In this document: positions 47,675 to 56,295 of the stretch, in pieces
How positions within the stretch are numbered: the stretch's first letter is position 1
Layout of the letters: each line of letters opens with the position of its first letter
DNA from: Cryobacterium sp. N22
Lineage (GTDB): Bacteria > Actinomycetota > Actinomycetes > Actinomycetales > Microbacteriaceae
Length of the DNA: 64,000 nucleotides
Direction of reading: 5' to 3'
NCBI RefSeq assembly: GCF_002929555.1
Contig: NZ_PJJP01000037.1
Span: 124,467-188,466 of the forward strand
Notes under the pieces: generated by a model
Seen by the model: the letters and a program-made list of their open reading frames with translations, nothing else
What the model was told of the DNA's origin: nothing
Database searches by the model: none
Made by a program: the position numbers and the translations under genes

Positions 47675-49357
47675 GTGATCGATCAGGATGCCCCCAACCC
47701 GGTCGTCGTCGTCCGGCGCCGGCCGCGGACCCGCACGCGCGTCATCGCCGCCCTCGTCGCGGTCGCCTTTGCGGCGGTCGCCACGGCGGTGATCCTCACA
47801 CTTGTGCGGGGGAGCGACGCTGACCCGGCGCCGGACCCGACCGCGACCCCGCCGGCGGCATCCAATCCGTACGAGCGCCCGGCCGACTGGTCACCGCAGC
47901 GCCCGGCGGTGCACTTCACTCCGGAGAAGGACTGGATGAACGACCCGCAGAAGCCGATCTTCCTCGACGGAGTGTGGCACTACTACTACCTCTACAACGC
48001 CGACTACCCCGACGGGAACGGCACCGCGTGGTACCACTCGACCTCGACCGACCTCGTGCATTGGGAAGACCAGGGCGTTGCGATCGATAAGTACGCCAAC
48101 GGGCTCGGCGACATCTGGACAGGCACCGCCGTCGTTGACACCGACAACACCGCCGGTTTCGGGGCGGGCGCGGTCGTCGCCCTGGTGACCCAGCAAGTCG
48201 ACGGCGTGCAGCGTCAGTCACTGTTCGCCTCGACCGATGGCGGGTACTCGTTCGAGTCCTATGAGGGCAATCCCGTCATGGAGAACCCGGGCGTTGCCGA
48301 TTGGCGTGACCCGCGGGTGTTCTGGGACGAAGGCGCCGGCCACTGGGTGATGGCCCTTGCCGAGCATGATCGCATCGGCTTCTACACCTCGCCGAATTTG
48401 CGCGAGTGGACCTTCGCATCCGACTTCGTCACGACAGGTCTCGGCGTGCTGGAATGCCCGGATCTCTTTCCGATGGCGGTCGACGGAGACCCGAACGATG
48501 TGCGCTGGGTGCTACTCGCCGGCGCGAACGGCGCCGCCGAGGGCAAGACCACCGGTACGGCGTACTGGGTAGGGGAGTGGGACGGCGAGCGCTTCACCGC
48601 CGACGGATCGGGCCACCGGTGGCTCGACCACGGCGCGGACTACTACGCCGCCGTCACGTGGGACGACACCCGGCTGCCGGCAGAAGAGCGCCTGGACTCG
48701 CGCTACAGCATCGCGTGGATGAACAACTGGGCCTACGCCGACCGTTTCCCGACCGAGGACTGGCACGGCGGGTCCAACTCCGTCGTGCGCAGCATCCGGC
48801 TCGGCGCGGAGGGCGACAGCGCACAGCTGTACTCGACGCCGGCGGACGAGCTGCGAACGCTCGAGGGCGACCCCGAGCGCATCGACGACGTGCACCTCGA
48901 TGCCGGGAGTGAGACGGAACTCGCGGCGCCCGCATCCGATGCGTACCGACTGAGACTTGACGTCGCGAGCGCGGATGGGACCGGCGAGGTGCAGGTGAAG
49001 GTGCTCGACGGTGACGGCCGTTTCGCGACGGTCGGGTACGACTTCGATACTCAGGTCGCGTTCGTCGCGCGCGATGCCGATGCCATCGCCTCGGAGATGC
49101 CCGCGGAATACCGCGCCGTGCGCACAGCACCCGTACCCGAAAGCGACGGCCGCGTGCAGCTGGACATTGTCGTAGACGTCGCTTCGATCGAAGTTTTCGC
49201 GGGCGCCGGCGCGGCCAGCCTCACCATGGCGACCTACGGCTCGCCCAGCGAGCGGCAGCTGCGTGTGGACGCTCCCCGCGGCCCCGTCGAGGTCATCGGC
49301 GGGACGATCACCCCGCTGCGTGTGGCGCCGGTCGTGCGGGCGTCCGCCTCGGACTGA
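47675..49357 (+). CDS. Surface-anchored GH32 fructan hydrolase (levanase-like)
   Basis: A 560-residue GH32 enzyme. An N-terminal RRRPRTRTR cluster and a membrane span (about residues 23-45) mark export with an uncleaved anchor or an uncleaved-type signal. A Pro/Thr linker follows. The catalytic set is WMNDPQ with nucleophile Asp90, DWRDPRVF with Asp212 and LECPDLF with acid/base Glu260, then a C-terminal beta-sandwich. It would release fructose from levan or inulin, or split sucrose, at the cell surface. GTG at 47675 behind GAAGGA. It is distinct from the cytoplasmic GH32 at 23408. Confidence 0.93.
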   Translation: MIDQDAPNPVVVVRRRPRTRTRVIAALVAVAFAAVATAVILTLVRGSDADPAPDPTATPPAASNPYERPADWSPQRPAVHFTPEKDWMNDPQKPIFLDGVWHYYYLYNADYPDGNGTAWYHSTSTDLVHWEDQGVAIDKYANGLGDIWTGTAVVDTDNTAGFGAGAVVALVTQQVDGVQRQSLFASTDGGYSFESYEGNPVMENPGVADWRDPRVFWDEGAGHWVMALAEHDRIGFYTSPNLREWTFASDFVTTGLGVLECPDLFPMAVDGDPNDVRWVLLAGANGAAEGKTTGTAYWVGEWDGERFTADGSGHRWLDHGADYYAAVTWDDTRLPAEERLDSRYSIAWMNNWAYADRFPTEDWHGGSNSVVRSIRLGAEGDSAQLYSTPADELRTLEGDPERIDDVHLDAGSETELAAPASDAYRLRLDVASADGTGEVQVKVLDGDGRFATVGYDFDTQVAFVARDADAIASEMPAEYRAVRTAPVPESDGRVQLDIVVDVASIEVFAGAGAASLTMATYGSPSERQLRVDAPRGPVEVIGGTITPLRVAPVVRASASD

Positions 49358-49397
49358 GGCAACGCGGTCGGGGGGATGCGCCCGCAGGCACGGTCGC

Positions 49398-50444
49398 TCA
49401 GCGAACGGGCGCTGCGACCGAGCCGCGTTCGACGAGCCAGCCCGGCAACTGCTCCACAGCCTGGTCGGCGCCAAGTGGGGCGCCCCCGATGCGTTCGATC
49501 AATCGCGCCATGCCCCATCGCCCCATTTCCGAGTGAGGTAGCGCCACGGTGGTCAGGCCCGGGTCGAGAGCGTCGGCGACCGGATGCAGGTCATCGATGC
49601 CCACCACAGACAGCCCCTCCGGGACCGAGATACCTCGCCGAGCCGCCGCCTGCATCACCCCCATCGCGATCTGGTCGTTGAAGCAAATGATCGCCGTGGG
49701 GCGATTATCCTGCTCGAGTAGTTCGCCGCCCGCCCGCCGACCACCCCACGCGTCCGACGTGCAGAAGGCCACCCGCCGGTCGCTGAGCGCAATGCCGGCG
49801 TTGTCGAGCGCCAAGCGCACCCCGAGCAGCCGGCCATGCGCCGCACGCGACTCGTCCGTCGTGCCGACATAAGCGATGTCGCGGTGCCCGGCCCGGGTGA
49901 GGCGCTCGCAGGCGAGGGCGGCGATCTGGGTCTCATTCGGAACGACGGCGTCCACCAGCCAGTCCGGTTCGGGGACGGCGTCGACGAGCACGACCGGCAG
50001 GTCGTCGGGCACCAACGGGCGAGGGACGCACTGGTGGTACATGCGCGCGATAAGCAGGCCGTCGACCCGCTGAGCTCGGAAGAGCTCGATGAGGTGGCCC
50101 TCAGCCTCGGGGTCACCGCCGCTCTCACCCACCATCAGAAGCACATCGTGCTCGAGTCCCGCTCGGCGCGCACCCTCGATGATGCGTCCCGCGAACGGTG
50201 TCTCTGCAATGTTGTCTCCGATGAGGCCAACCACGCCCGTGCGGCGACGGCGCAGCCCGCTCGCCACGCGGTCGGGCACATACCCGAGCTCGCGGGCGAC
50301 CGACAGGATCCGCTCGCGTGTCGCGACGTTGACTGTGCGGGCACCGCTGAGCGCGTGCGACACCGTGGTAGGCGACACCCCGGCAGCCGCAGCGACGTCG
50401 CTCACGCGTGCACGCCTGTTACCCGGCGCCCGACCACTCTCCAT
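49398..50444 (-). CDS. LacI-family regulator of the fructan locus
   Basis: A 348-residue LacI/GalR repressor with HTH ARVSDVAAAAGVSPTTVSHALSGART and hinge LGYVPDRVASGLRRRRTG, then the ligand domain with VDGLLIARMYHQCVP and LSVVGIDDLHPVADALDPGLTTVALP. It is tail to tail with the GH32 gene. It probably binds the perfect palindrome before the levansucrase gene, responding to fructose, sucrose or a fructo-oligosaccharide. The ATG at 50444 is used. Confidence 0.9.
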   Translation of the reverse strand: MESGRAPGNRRARVSDVAAAAGVSPTTVSHALSGARTVNVATRERILSVARELGYVPDRVASGLRRRRTGVVGLIGDNIAETPFAGRIIEGARRAGLEHDVLLMVGESGGDPEAEGHLIELFRAQRVDGLLIARMYHQCVPRPLVPDDLPVVLVDAVPEPDWLVDAVVPNETQIAALACERLTRAGHRDIAYVGTTDESRAAHGRLLGVRLALDNAGIALSDRRVAFCTSDAWGGRRAGGELLEQDNRPTAIICFNDQIAMGVMQAAARRGISVPEGLSVVGIDDLHPVADALDPGLTTVALPHSEMGRWGMARLIERIGGAPLGADQAVEQLPGWLVERGSVAAPVR

Positions 50445-50499
50445 CCACTCAGCCTACGGGCAGCGGATGCCGGGACACGCGGCGACGGTGGCGGTCGTT

Positions 50500-51915
50500 T
50501 CAGTGCCGCAGCTGCGCCTCCGCCGTCGGATCCTGAGCGCCCTCAGCAGAAACCGACTCGGCCTGGTCGAGGTACTGCGCCGAGATGCGGCGGTACGACG
50601 TGGTGAAGAACGCAGCGATGGCCGCGAGGACCATCACGATCCCGGCGATGAGGAACACGAGCGCGATGCCTCGAGCCTCGCCATCGCCCAGGAGCCAGCC
50701 GAGGCCGTCGCGCCCGGCATCCGAGTTCATGAACGGGATGATGATGAACTCGGCGATCGGCGCGATGAGGAACGCGGTGACGGGGGCCGCCGCCGACTCG
50801 AACGCCGCAGCGAACCCGAACACGCGCCCCTGCACGTGGAACGGCACCACCTTCTGGATGACCGTCTGCTCTGACGCCTCCACGGCGGGGATGAGCGTCA
50901 TGTAGAGCCAGATGCCCGCCGCGTATAGCCACCACCAGTCACGGATCGTGAACAGTGCCCCGAGCACACCCATCAGGATCACGAGCAGCAGCATCGTGCG
51001 CACCGGGTTGCGACCGAGCCCGAACTTCGCGATCAGCAGGCCACCGATGATGAACCCGGTTGACGAGACACCGAGCACGATGCCCCACACCTCCACAGGG
51101 AAGAGCTCGAGGCCGTAGGGGTCCATGAGCGCCATATACACGCCGCCGATGAAGTTGTTGAACGTCGAGAAGATGATGAGCGCGAAGAGCCCCGTCGCCG
51201 CCCTCACCGCCGTGATGCTGCCGCGCAGGTCGATCAGCGGACGCCGCTCGCCATCCTGCTTCGGTTGTTCTTCTGGGATGCGCAGGAACAGCAGGTGCAG
51301 CAGGGCCGCCGCCGACAGAATGATCGCGATGATGAGCGTCCACCCCATGCCCAACAGCCCGATCGCGAGCCCGCTGAAGACGCTCGTCACCATGAAGGCG
51401 AGCCCCTGCACCGTGCCCACCAGCCCGTTCGCGTTCGCGTGCCGCTCGGTGGGGATCAGCAACGTGACGACGGTGGACAGTGCGATGTTGCGCAGGTTCT
51501 CGATGACCGCCCCGAAGAGGATGATTCCGCTGAACAGCCAGAACATCGGCCCGCTGATGTCGAGCAGCGTGGACTCCGGGAACAGGAAATACAACCCGCC
51601 GCCGATGCCGAAGGCGATCAGGGTGACCAGGCCCGCGAACACCATCACGAGATGCTTGCGGTGCCGGTCCACGATCGTGCCGAACGCCATCGAGAATACG
51701 GCGACGAGCAGCATGTACGCTCCGCCGATGATGCCGGTAGCGAGCACCGAGCGCGTCTCCAGATAGACCCAGAAGGTGAGGGCGAACCAGAGGAAACTCG
51801 TCGTGACGTTCGCGACCGCCGTGTTCACCAGCACTTGCGCGAAGGTGCGGGCACCACCGGGTGACGGTTCCGTGCGAGTTGGGGATGCGGCTGGTGCGTC
51901 GTCCGTGCTGCCCAT
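50500..51915 (-). CDS. MFS transporter
   Basis: A 471-residue major-facilitator protein with about 12 spans. Seen: AVANVTTSFLWFALTFWVYLETRSVLATGIIGGAYMLLVAVFSMAFGTIVDRHRKHLVMVFAG, with the MFS loop motif GTIVDRHRKH between spans 2 and 3. The pattern matches drug/metabolite exporters of the enterobactin-exporter-like group more than sugar importers. It lies beside the fructan locus but its ligand is unknown. ATG at 51915. Confidence 0.9.
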   Translation of the reverse strand: MGSTDDAPAASPTRTEPSPGGARTFAQVLVNTAVANVTTSFLWFALTFWVYLETRSVLATGIIGGAYMLLVAVFSMAFGTIVDRHRKHLVMVFAGLVTLIAFGIGGGLYFLFPESTLLDISGPMFWLFSGIILFGAVIENLRNIALSTVVTLLIPTERHANANGLVGTVQGLAFMVTSVFSGLAIGLLGMGWTLIIAIILSAAALLHLLFLRIPEEQPKQDGERRPLIDLRGSITAVRAATGLFALIIFSTFNNFIGGVYMALMDPYGLELFPVEVWGIVLGVSSTGFIIGGLLIAKFGLGRNPVRTMLLLVILMGVLGALFTIRDWWWLYAAGIWLYMTLIPAVEASEQTVIQKVVPFHVQGRVFGFAAAFESAAAPVTAFLIAPIAEFIIIPFMNSDAGRDGLGWLLGDGEARGIALVFLIAGIVMVLAAIAAFFTTSYRRISAQYLDQAESVSAEGAQDPTAEAQLRH

Positions 51916-51981
51916 GTGATCGTCCTCCCCGGGTGCGCTCGGAGTCGCGTCGTGAGTTCGAACGGCCGCCGCTCGAATCGA

Positions 51982-52044
51982 CGGTCTCAGCAGATCGGAG
52001 ACCGCTGAACCTCATTGTAAGGAGACCCCGTGAACATGTCACGG
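51982..52044. promoter_or_regulatory. Two inverted repeats in the MFS-MBL gap
   Basis: CGGTCTC-N9-GAGACCG (51982-52004) and CCGTGA-N5-TCACGG (52028-52044) are perfect inverted repeats in the divergent region between the MFS and MBL genes. They may be operators, but no regulator gene adjoins them. Confidence 0.4.
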
Positions 52045-52127
52045 CTCACTGCTTCGTCCGTGGTGCTCTACTCCGGCCGGTAGTACCGTTTCGACATCGA
52101 TCGCAAACCACAAGCGGAAGGACTCCC

Positions 52128-52970
52128 ATGCTGAAGCAGGTCGCGGACGGTGTGCTGGTTCACGAGAGCGAGTTCATCCAGAGTAATTCCGTTGTCGTGC
52201 AGGGCCGGGCGGGCGTGTTGCTCATCGACCCCGGCATCACCCGGGATGAAATGGCCGAACTCGCGAACGACCTTCGCGAGTTAGGCCAGCCCGTGGTGGC
52301 CGGCTTCTCGACGCATCCGGACTGGGATCATGTGCTCTGGCACGCAGGCTTCGGTGTGGTGCCCCGTTACGGCACAGCCCGCTGCGCGGCGTCTATCCGG
52401 GATGTGTTGTCGAACGCGGACTGGAAGGCCCGCGTGGCCGAGGGGCTCCCGCCGGAGTACGCCGACGAGATCCCGATGGAACTACTCGGTTTCATCACCG
52501 GTCTGCCCGCCGGAGCCGCGCAGGTGCCCTGGGACGGCCCCGAGGTTCGTATCATCGAGCATCAGGCGCATGCCACCGGCCATGCGGCGCTGTTGATCAA
52601 GGAGCGCGGCGTTCTTGTTGCCGGCGACATGCTCTCGGACATCCTGATGCCGTTCCTCGACCTGGCGGCGTCGAATCCGATCGAAGACTACCTCGACGCG
52701 CTCCGGCTGTTCGAGGGCGTGGCGGAGGACGTTGATGTTGTCATCCCCGGTCACGGGTCGGTCGGCGAAGCTGATCAGGTACTGGCGCGGATCGAACAGG
52801 ATCGCGCGTACGTGCAGGCTCTGCGTGACGGCGTTGATCCCGACGACTTTCGGGTGGGCCCATCGGCCCCGTTGGAGTGGCTGGCCGACGTGCATCAATG
52901 GCAACTTCAGCAGCTCGCCCCAAAGCGAGCGAACGCGGGCGATGAGCGGGCGGCGAGCGACGAGCGTTAA
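52128..52970 (+). CDS. Metallo-beta-lactamase-fold hydrolase
   Basis: A 280-residue MBL-fold protein. Seen: GRAGVLLIDPG, the metal motif THPDWDH at residues 62-68, ATGHAALLIKERGVLVAGDMLSD, and VVIPGHGSVG. The second His of the usual HxHxDH motif is Asp here (H63-P-D65-W-D67-H68), so the metal site differs from glyoxalase II or lactonases. Start ATG at 52128 behind GGAAGGA. It is divergent from the MFS gene and followed by a set of short repeats and the LuxR-type gene. The substrate is unknown. Confidence 0.85.
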   Translation: MLKQVADGVLVHESEFIQSNSVVVQGRAGVLLIDPGITRDEMAELANDLRELGQPVVAGFSTHPDWDHVLWHAGFGVVPRYGTARCAASIRDVLSNADWKARVAEGLPPEYADEIPMELLGFITGLPAGAAQVPWDGPEVRIIEHQAHATGHAALLIKERGVLVAGDMLSDILMPFLDLAASNPIEDYLDALRLFEGVAEDVDVVIPGHGSVGEADQVLARIEQDRAYVQALRDGVDPDDFRVGPSAPLEWLADVHQWQLQQLAPKRANAGDERAASDER

Positions 52971-53038
52971 TAAGGACAACGGTCGGAAATAAGGACCGTA
53001 GGTCCGATACCGTCCTTATATAGTCACTTTTTCCTTAT
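52970..53038. repeat. Cluster of four ATAAGGAC-type repeats
   Basis: ATAAGGAC occurs at 52970-52977 and 52989-52996, then inverted as GTCCTTAT at 53012-53019 and TCCTTAT at 53032-53038. Adjacent copies are 19, 23 and about 20 bases apart, i.e. about two helical turns. The array lies between the MBL stop and the LuxR-type start at 53215 and looks like a compound binding site. Confidence 0.6.
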
Positions 53039-53214
53039 ATCGAGGTGAGAGTTCTGCGCAGGCCAGGCTTCATTCGAGTCACCATGACCCTGCATTGCCC
53101 ACGTCGCTCCTGCCGCGTGGTGCGCGAAGCCTTGCGACCGGGATGACGTCGGCGCTACTGTTCCCACACGATGCGAGCGCCGCCCCGTCGAGTGTGCGCT
53201 CGGGTGGGAGCGCA

Positions 53215-54846
53215 ATGGTCTCGTCGCGTGCACTGGAGCTCGGCCGTTCCGCCGTGGCCGGGCGCCGCTGGCGCGAGGCGTGCGAGCAGTTCGCTGAAGC
53301 ACAATCGACGCTCGCTGAAGGTCTCGCCCCGCTGGACCTTGAGTTGATGGCCACGGCGCTGTTCCTTCGAGGTCGCCACGAGTCCGCGTTCGAGGCGCTG
53401 ATGGATGCCCACGAACGGTATTTGGCGGGCGGTGACACGGTGGGAGCGGCGCGCACAGCGGGATGGATCGCGCTCGAACTCCTCGAAGCCGACGAGCTGT
53501 CCCCGAGCCTGAACTGGATCGCTCGCGGACAACACCTCATGGAGCGCCTCGACGATGCGGACTCGGTCGGCGGGCGTGTGGCACTGGTGCCCGCCGCCCT
53601 CGCGCCGTTGTTCGTCGGAGACGTCGAGGATGCCAAACAGCGATTCGAAGCGATAGCCACGGTCGCCGAACGCACTGGCGACCGGGAACTTTCCGCGTTC
53701 GCGGCACTCGGCCGAGGAAAGTGCCTGACAACGATGGGACGGCCCGCTGAGGGCTTCGAAAGCCTTGACCGAGCGGTGGCGGCGGTGACCGCGAACGAGG
53801 TGTCGCCGGTCATGACGTGCATTCTCTACCGAGTGCTCCTCGACGTTAGTCATGAGGCATTCGACCTGGAGCGCGCGCAGGTGTGGACCGCGGCCTTCGA
53901 TCAGTGGTGCCGCGAGCAGCCCGACCTCGTGGCGTACAGCGGTCAGTGTCATGCCTATCGCGCCCAACAGCTCCTGCTCCACGGCGAATGGGCGGAGGCA
54001 TCCGCGGCTGCCACGACAGCGGAAGAACGATTCCGAGCTGGTGATTTCACTGCGGCCTACGTCGCGAACTACCAGCTCGCCGAGTTGCATCGCCTGCGCG
54101 GCGAGCTCCGTCGCGCGGGGGAGCACTATCGGCGTGCCGCCGAGACAGGATGGGACCCACAACCGGGTATCGCGCTGCTCCGTCTCGCCGAGGGCGAGTA
54201 TACGACCGCACAGTCCATGATCCGCAGCGCCGTCGCAGGCGCAGAACCAGCCACCCGCCGCCGCCTGCTGCCAGCGGTGGTTGAGATCGAACTCGTCGCC
54301 GGCGATGTCACTGCAGCGCGACGGGCCGCGGCTGAACTGATCGCGCTGAGCAGATCGGCGCCGACAACCATGCTCGCGGCGATCGCTGGGTTCGCTGAGG
54401 CTCGAGTGCTGCTCGCAGAGGGCGACCCCTCGGTGGCGCTCGAACGGGTCAGGACGGCGAGTACAGCCTGGTCGGCGCTCGATGTCCCCTACGAGGTGGC
54501 GAGGTGCGGTGTAGTACGAGGACAGGCGCTTCGCGCGCTCGACAAGTCCGACGCCGCGACTGCGGAATTCGAGGCGGCGCGCGCGGTGTTCCTCGAGCTC
54601 GGCGCTCAGTCCGAACTGACCGGGCTCACCACGCTGACCGGCCAACGCCCGACCGGGACCCTCACCGACCGTGAAGTCGAGGTCCTGCGCCTGGTGTCGA
54701 CGGGGCTCACCAACCGGGGGATCGCGGGCCGGCTGTCGCTGAGTGAGAAGACCGTCGCGCGACATCTCAGCAATATCTTCGGCAAGCTCGGACTCTCCTC
54801 ACGGGCTGCCGCGACCGCGTACGCGTACGAAAACGGACTCATCTAA
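53215..54846 (+). CDS. LuxR-family regulator with long helical N-terminus
   Basis: A 543-residue protein. A C-terminal LuxR/GerE HTH (LTDREVEVLRLVSTGLTNRGIAGRLSLSEKTVARHLSNIFGKLGLSSRAAATAYAYENG) follows a long alpha-helical, TPR-like region (Ala/Glu-rich pairs of helices such as LELGRSAVAGRRWREACEQFAEAQ and AARTAGWIALELLEADE). No Walker A or B motif is seen, so it is not a full STAND/LAL ATPase, though it looks like the tail end of one. ATG at 53215 behind GGGAG is used. The frame is open upstream to 53095. It probably binds the repeats at 52970. Confidence 0.85.
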   Translation: MVSSRALELGRSAVAGRRWREACEQFAEAQSTLAEGLAPLDLELMATALFLRGRHESAFEALMDAHERYLAGGDTVGAARTAGWIALELLEADELSPSLNWIARGQHLMERLDDADSVGGRVALVPAALAPLFVGDVEDAKQRFEAIATVAERTGDRELSAFAALGRGKCLTTMGRPAEGFESLDRAVAAVTANEVSPVMTCILYRVLLDVSHEAFDLERAQVWTAAFDQWCREQPDLVAYSGQCHAYRAQQLLLHGEWAEASAAATTAEERFRAGDFTAAYVANYQLAELHRLRGELRRAGEHYRRAAETGWDPQPGIALLRLAEGEYTTAQSMIRSAVAGAEPATRRRLLPAVVEIELVAGDVTAARRAAAELIALSRSAPTTMLAAIAGFAEARVLLAEGDPSVALERVRTASTAWSALDVPYEVARCGVVRGQALRALDKSDAATAEFEAARAVFLELGAQSELTGLTTLTGQRPTGTLTDREVEVLRLVSTGLTNRGIAGRLSLSEKTVARHLSNIFGKLGLSSRAAATAYAYENGLI

Positions 54847-54987
54847 AGGCCCGCGGTTCTGTCGATACCCATGCCGTTCGCGCCGGCTCCGAGCCCCTCT
54901 CTACATAATTCTTCCCATCGCGGGGTCGCGCCAAAATGAGCGATTTGTTCGAAGCGACCGATGAAGGCCACGCCTACCGTTGAACAC

Positions 54988-55320
54988 ATGGACATCCCGA
55001 TCGTCGCAGGCACGATCTCCACCGTGGTCTTCGCGGTGAGCAACCTGCCAATGCTGCGCAAAGCACTGCGCACACGGGATGTCTCGTCGTACAGCCTGTC
55101 CAGTCTGGTCATGATCAACGCCGCGAACATGGTGTATTCGCTTTACGTGTTCACGCTGCCGTGCGGCCCGATCTGGGGGCTTCACACCTTCTACGTTGTG
55201 TCCTGTGCGGTGATGCTCGTGCTCTGCCTGCGCCAGCGTCGCCCCGCCGCCGAGCGCACAATTCCTGTCGTTGACGAACACCACGACAGCCCGAACCGGC
55301 CCCTCGAGGGCGCGCGCTGA
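54988..55320 (+). CDS. SemiSWEET / PQ-loop-like small transporter
   Basis: A 110-residue protein with three membrane spans in the PQ-loop/SemiSWEET pattern: TISTVVFAVSNLPMLRKALRTRDVSSYSLSSLVMINAANMVYSLYVFTLPCGPIWGLHTFYVVSCAVMLVLCLRQRR, then a hydrophilic tail. The SNLPMLRK...SSYSL spacing matches the Pro-containing first helix of SemiSWEETs, which form dimers to move sugars by facilitated diffusion. No clear ribosome site. ATG at 54988 is chosen over 54961 to match the family. It lies alone behind the LuxR gene, so its sugar is not known. Confidence 0.75.
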   Translation: MDIPIVAGTISTVVFAVSNLPMLRKALRTRDVSSYSLSSLVMINAANMVYSLYVFTLPCGPIWGLHTFYVVSCAVMLVLCLRQRRPAAERTIPVVDEHHDSPNRPLEGAR

Positions 55321-55440
55321 CCCTGCGCCATGCGCGACGGGATCACGGGGTACGAGATCACGGGGTAGAGGAGTGCTCTCGACGAACCGGCGAAAAACCA
55401 TGTACGTTATACGAGCGCGATCGTTTCGCGAGAGTCATCG

Positions 55441-55463
55441 GGATTGTAACTTACGGCAAAACC
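55441..55463 (+). promoter_or_regulatory. RAT-like antitermination element
   Basis: GGATTGT-N8-GCAAAACC is the hallmark of ribonucleic antiterminator (RAT) sites bound by BglG/LicT-family proteins, here with a shortened apical part (23 bases). It lies 67 bases before nanE and overlaps by a base or two the foot of the terminator-like hairpin at 55463-55514. The BglG-type gene at 58331 is the likely binder. Confidence 0.7.
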
Positions 55464-55514
55464 TGAGACGAAAGTCCATGCACTGCTCTGTGCATGAACT
55501 AACACGTCTTCCAG
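55463..55514 (+). terminator. Leader hairpin controlled by the RAT element
   Basis: CTG-AGACG (55463-55470) pairs with CGTCT..CAG (55505-55514), enclosing a perfect inner stem CATGCAC (55477) / GTGCATG (55490). It overlaps the end of the RAT element, so formation of one should hinder the other: the arrangement expected of a controlled terminator. Confidence 0.45.
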
Positions 55515-55530
55515 TGACCGAGGTACGTCC

Positions 55531-56223
55531 ATGACCAGCCCCCTTCTCGTGAACCGCCTACGCGGCGGTCTTATCGTGTCCTGCCAGGCGCTGCCAGGCG
55601 AGCCGCTCTTCGTCGACGAAGGCGGCGTGATGCCACTCCTGGCCGCAGCGGCTGCCCAGGCAGGTGCGGTGGCGATTCGCAGCAACTCCACCCGTGATGT
55701 CCGCGAGATCAAGGCAGCCGTCGGGCTTCCGGTGATCGGGCTGATCAAGAAGCAGTACCCGCCGTTTGAGCCCTACATCACCGCGACGATGACCGAGGTG
55801 GATGCCCTCGTCACAGCGGGCGCGGACATCGTGGCAGTGGATCTCACCCACCGCGAGCGCGTCGACGGTCTCAGCCCGGCCGCCTTCATCTCGCAGATCC
55901 GGGCTGAACACCCGGGACTGGCCCTGATGGCCGACATCGCCACCCTCGACGAAGGCCTGGCCGCGGCAGAGGCCGGGGTCGACTTCGTGGGCACAACCCT
56001 CAGCGGCTACACGCCACAGTCCCTAACGGCACCGGCGCCGAACTTCGGCCTGGTCGAACAGCTGGCGGCCCAGACCGCGGTACCGATCATCGCCGAGGGC
56101 CGGATCCGCACTCCGGAGCAAGCCCGCCAGATGATCGATCTCGGCGCCTTCTGCGTGGTGGTCGGCGGAGCGATCACCCGGCCACTGGAAATCGCCACCG
56201 AGTTCGTCGAAGCCCTCGCCTAA
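55531..56223 (+). CDS. nanE: N-acylglucosamine-6-phosphate 2-epimerase (NanE)
   Basis: A 230-residue TIM-barrel protein that interconverts ManNAc-6-P and GlcNAc-6-P. Seen: GLIVSCQALPGEPLF at residues 13-27, GAVAIRSNSTRDV, VIGLIKKQYP with the catalytic Lys, GADIVAVDLTHR and PIIAEGRIRTPEQARQMIDLGAFCVVVGGAITRP, all of the NanE family. GAGGT lies seven bases before ATG 55531. First gene of an operon with a PTS EIICB and EIIA and a BglG antiterminator, which together import and phosphorylate an amino sugar, probably ManNAc or related, and deliver GlcNAc-6-P. Confidence 0.93.
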   Translation: MTSPLLVNRLRGGLIVSCQALPGEPLFVDEGGVMPLLAAAAAQAGAVAIRSNSTRDVREIKAAVGLPVIGLIKKQYPPFEPYITATMTEVDALVTAGADIVAVDLTHRERVDGLSPAAFISQIRAEHPGLALMADIATLDEGLAAAEAGVDFVGTTLSGYTPQSLTAPAPNFGLVEQLAAQTAVPIIAEGRIRTPEQARQMIDLGAFCVVVGGAITRPLEIATEFVEALA

Positions 56224-56295
56224 AACCTCTCCCTCAACCTCACCCCTTCCTTCCTGCGCGCCCACGTCGTCGCGCCTGAAATGAGAGCAGCAATC

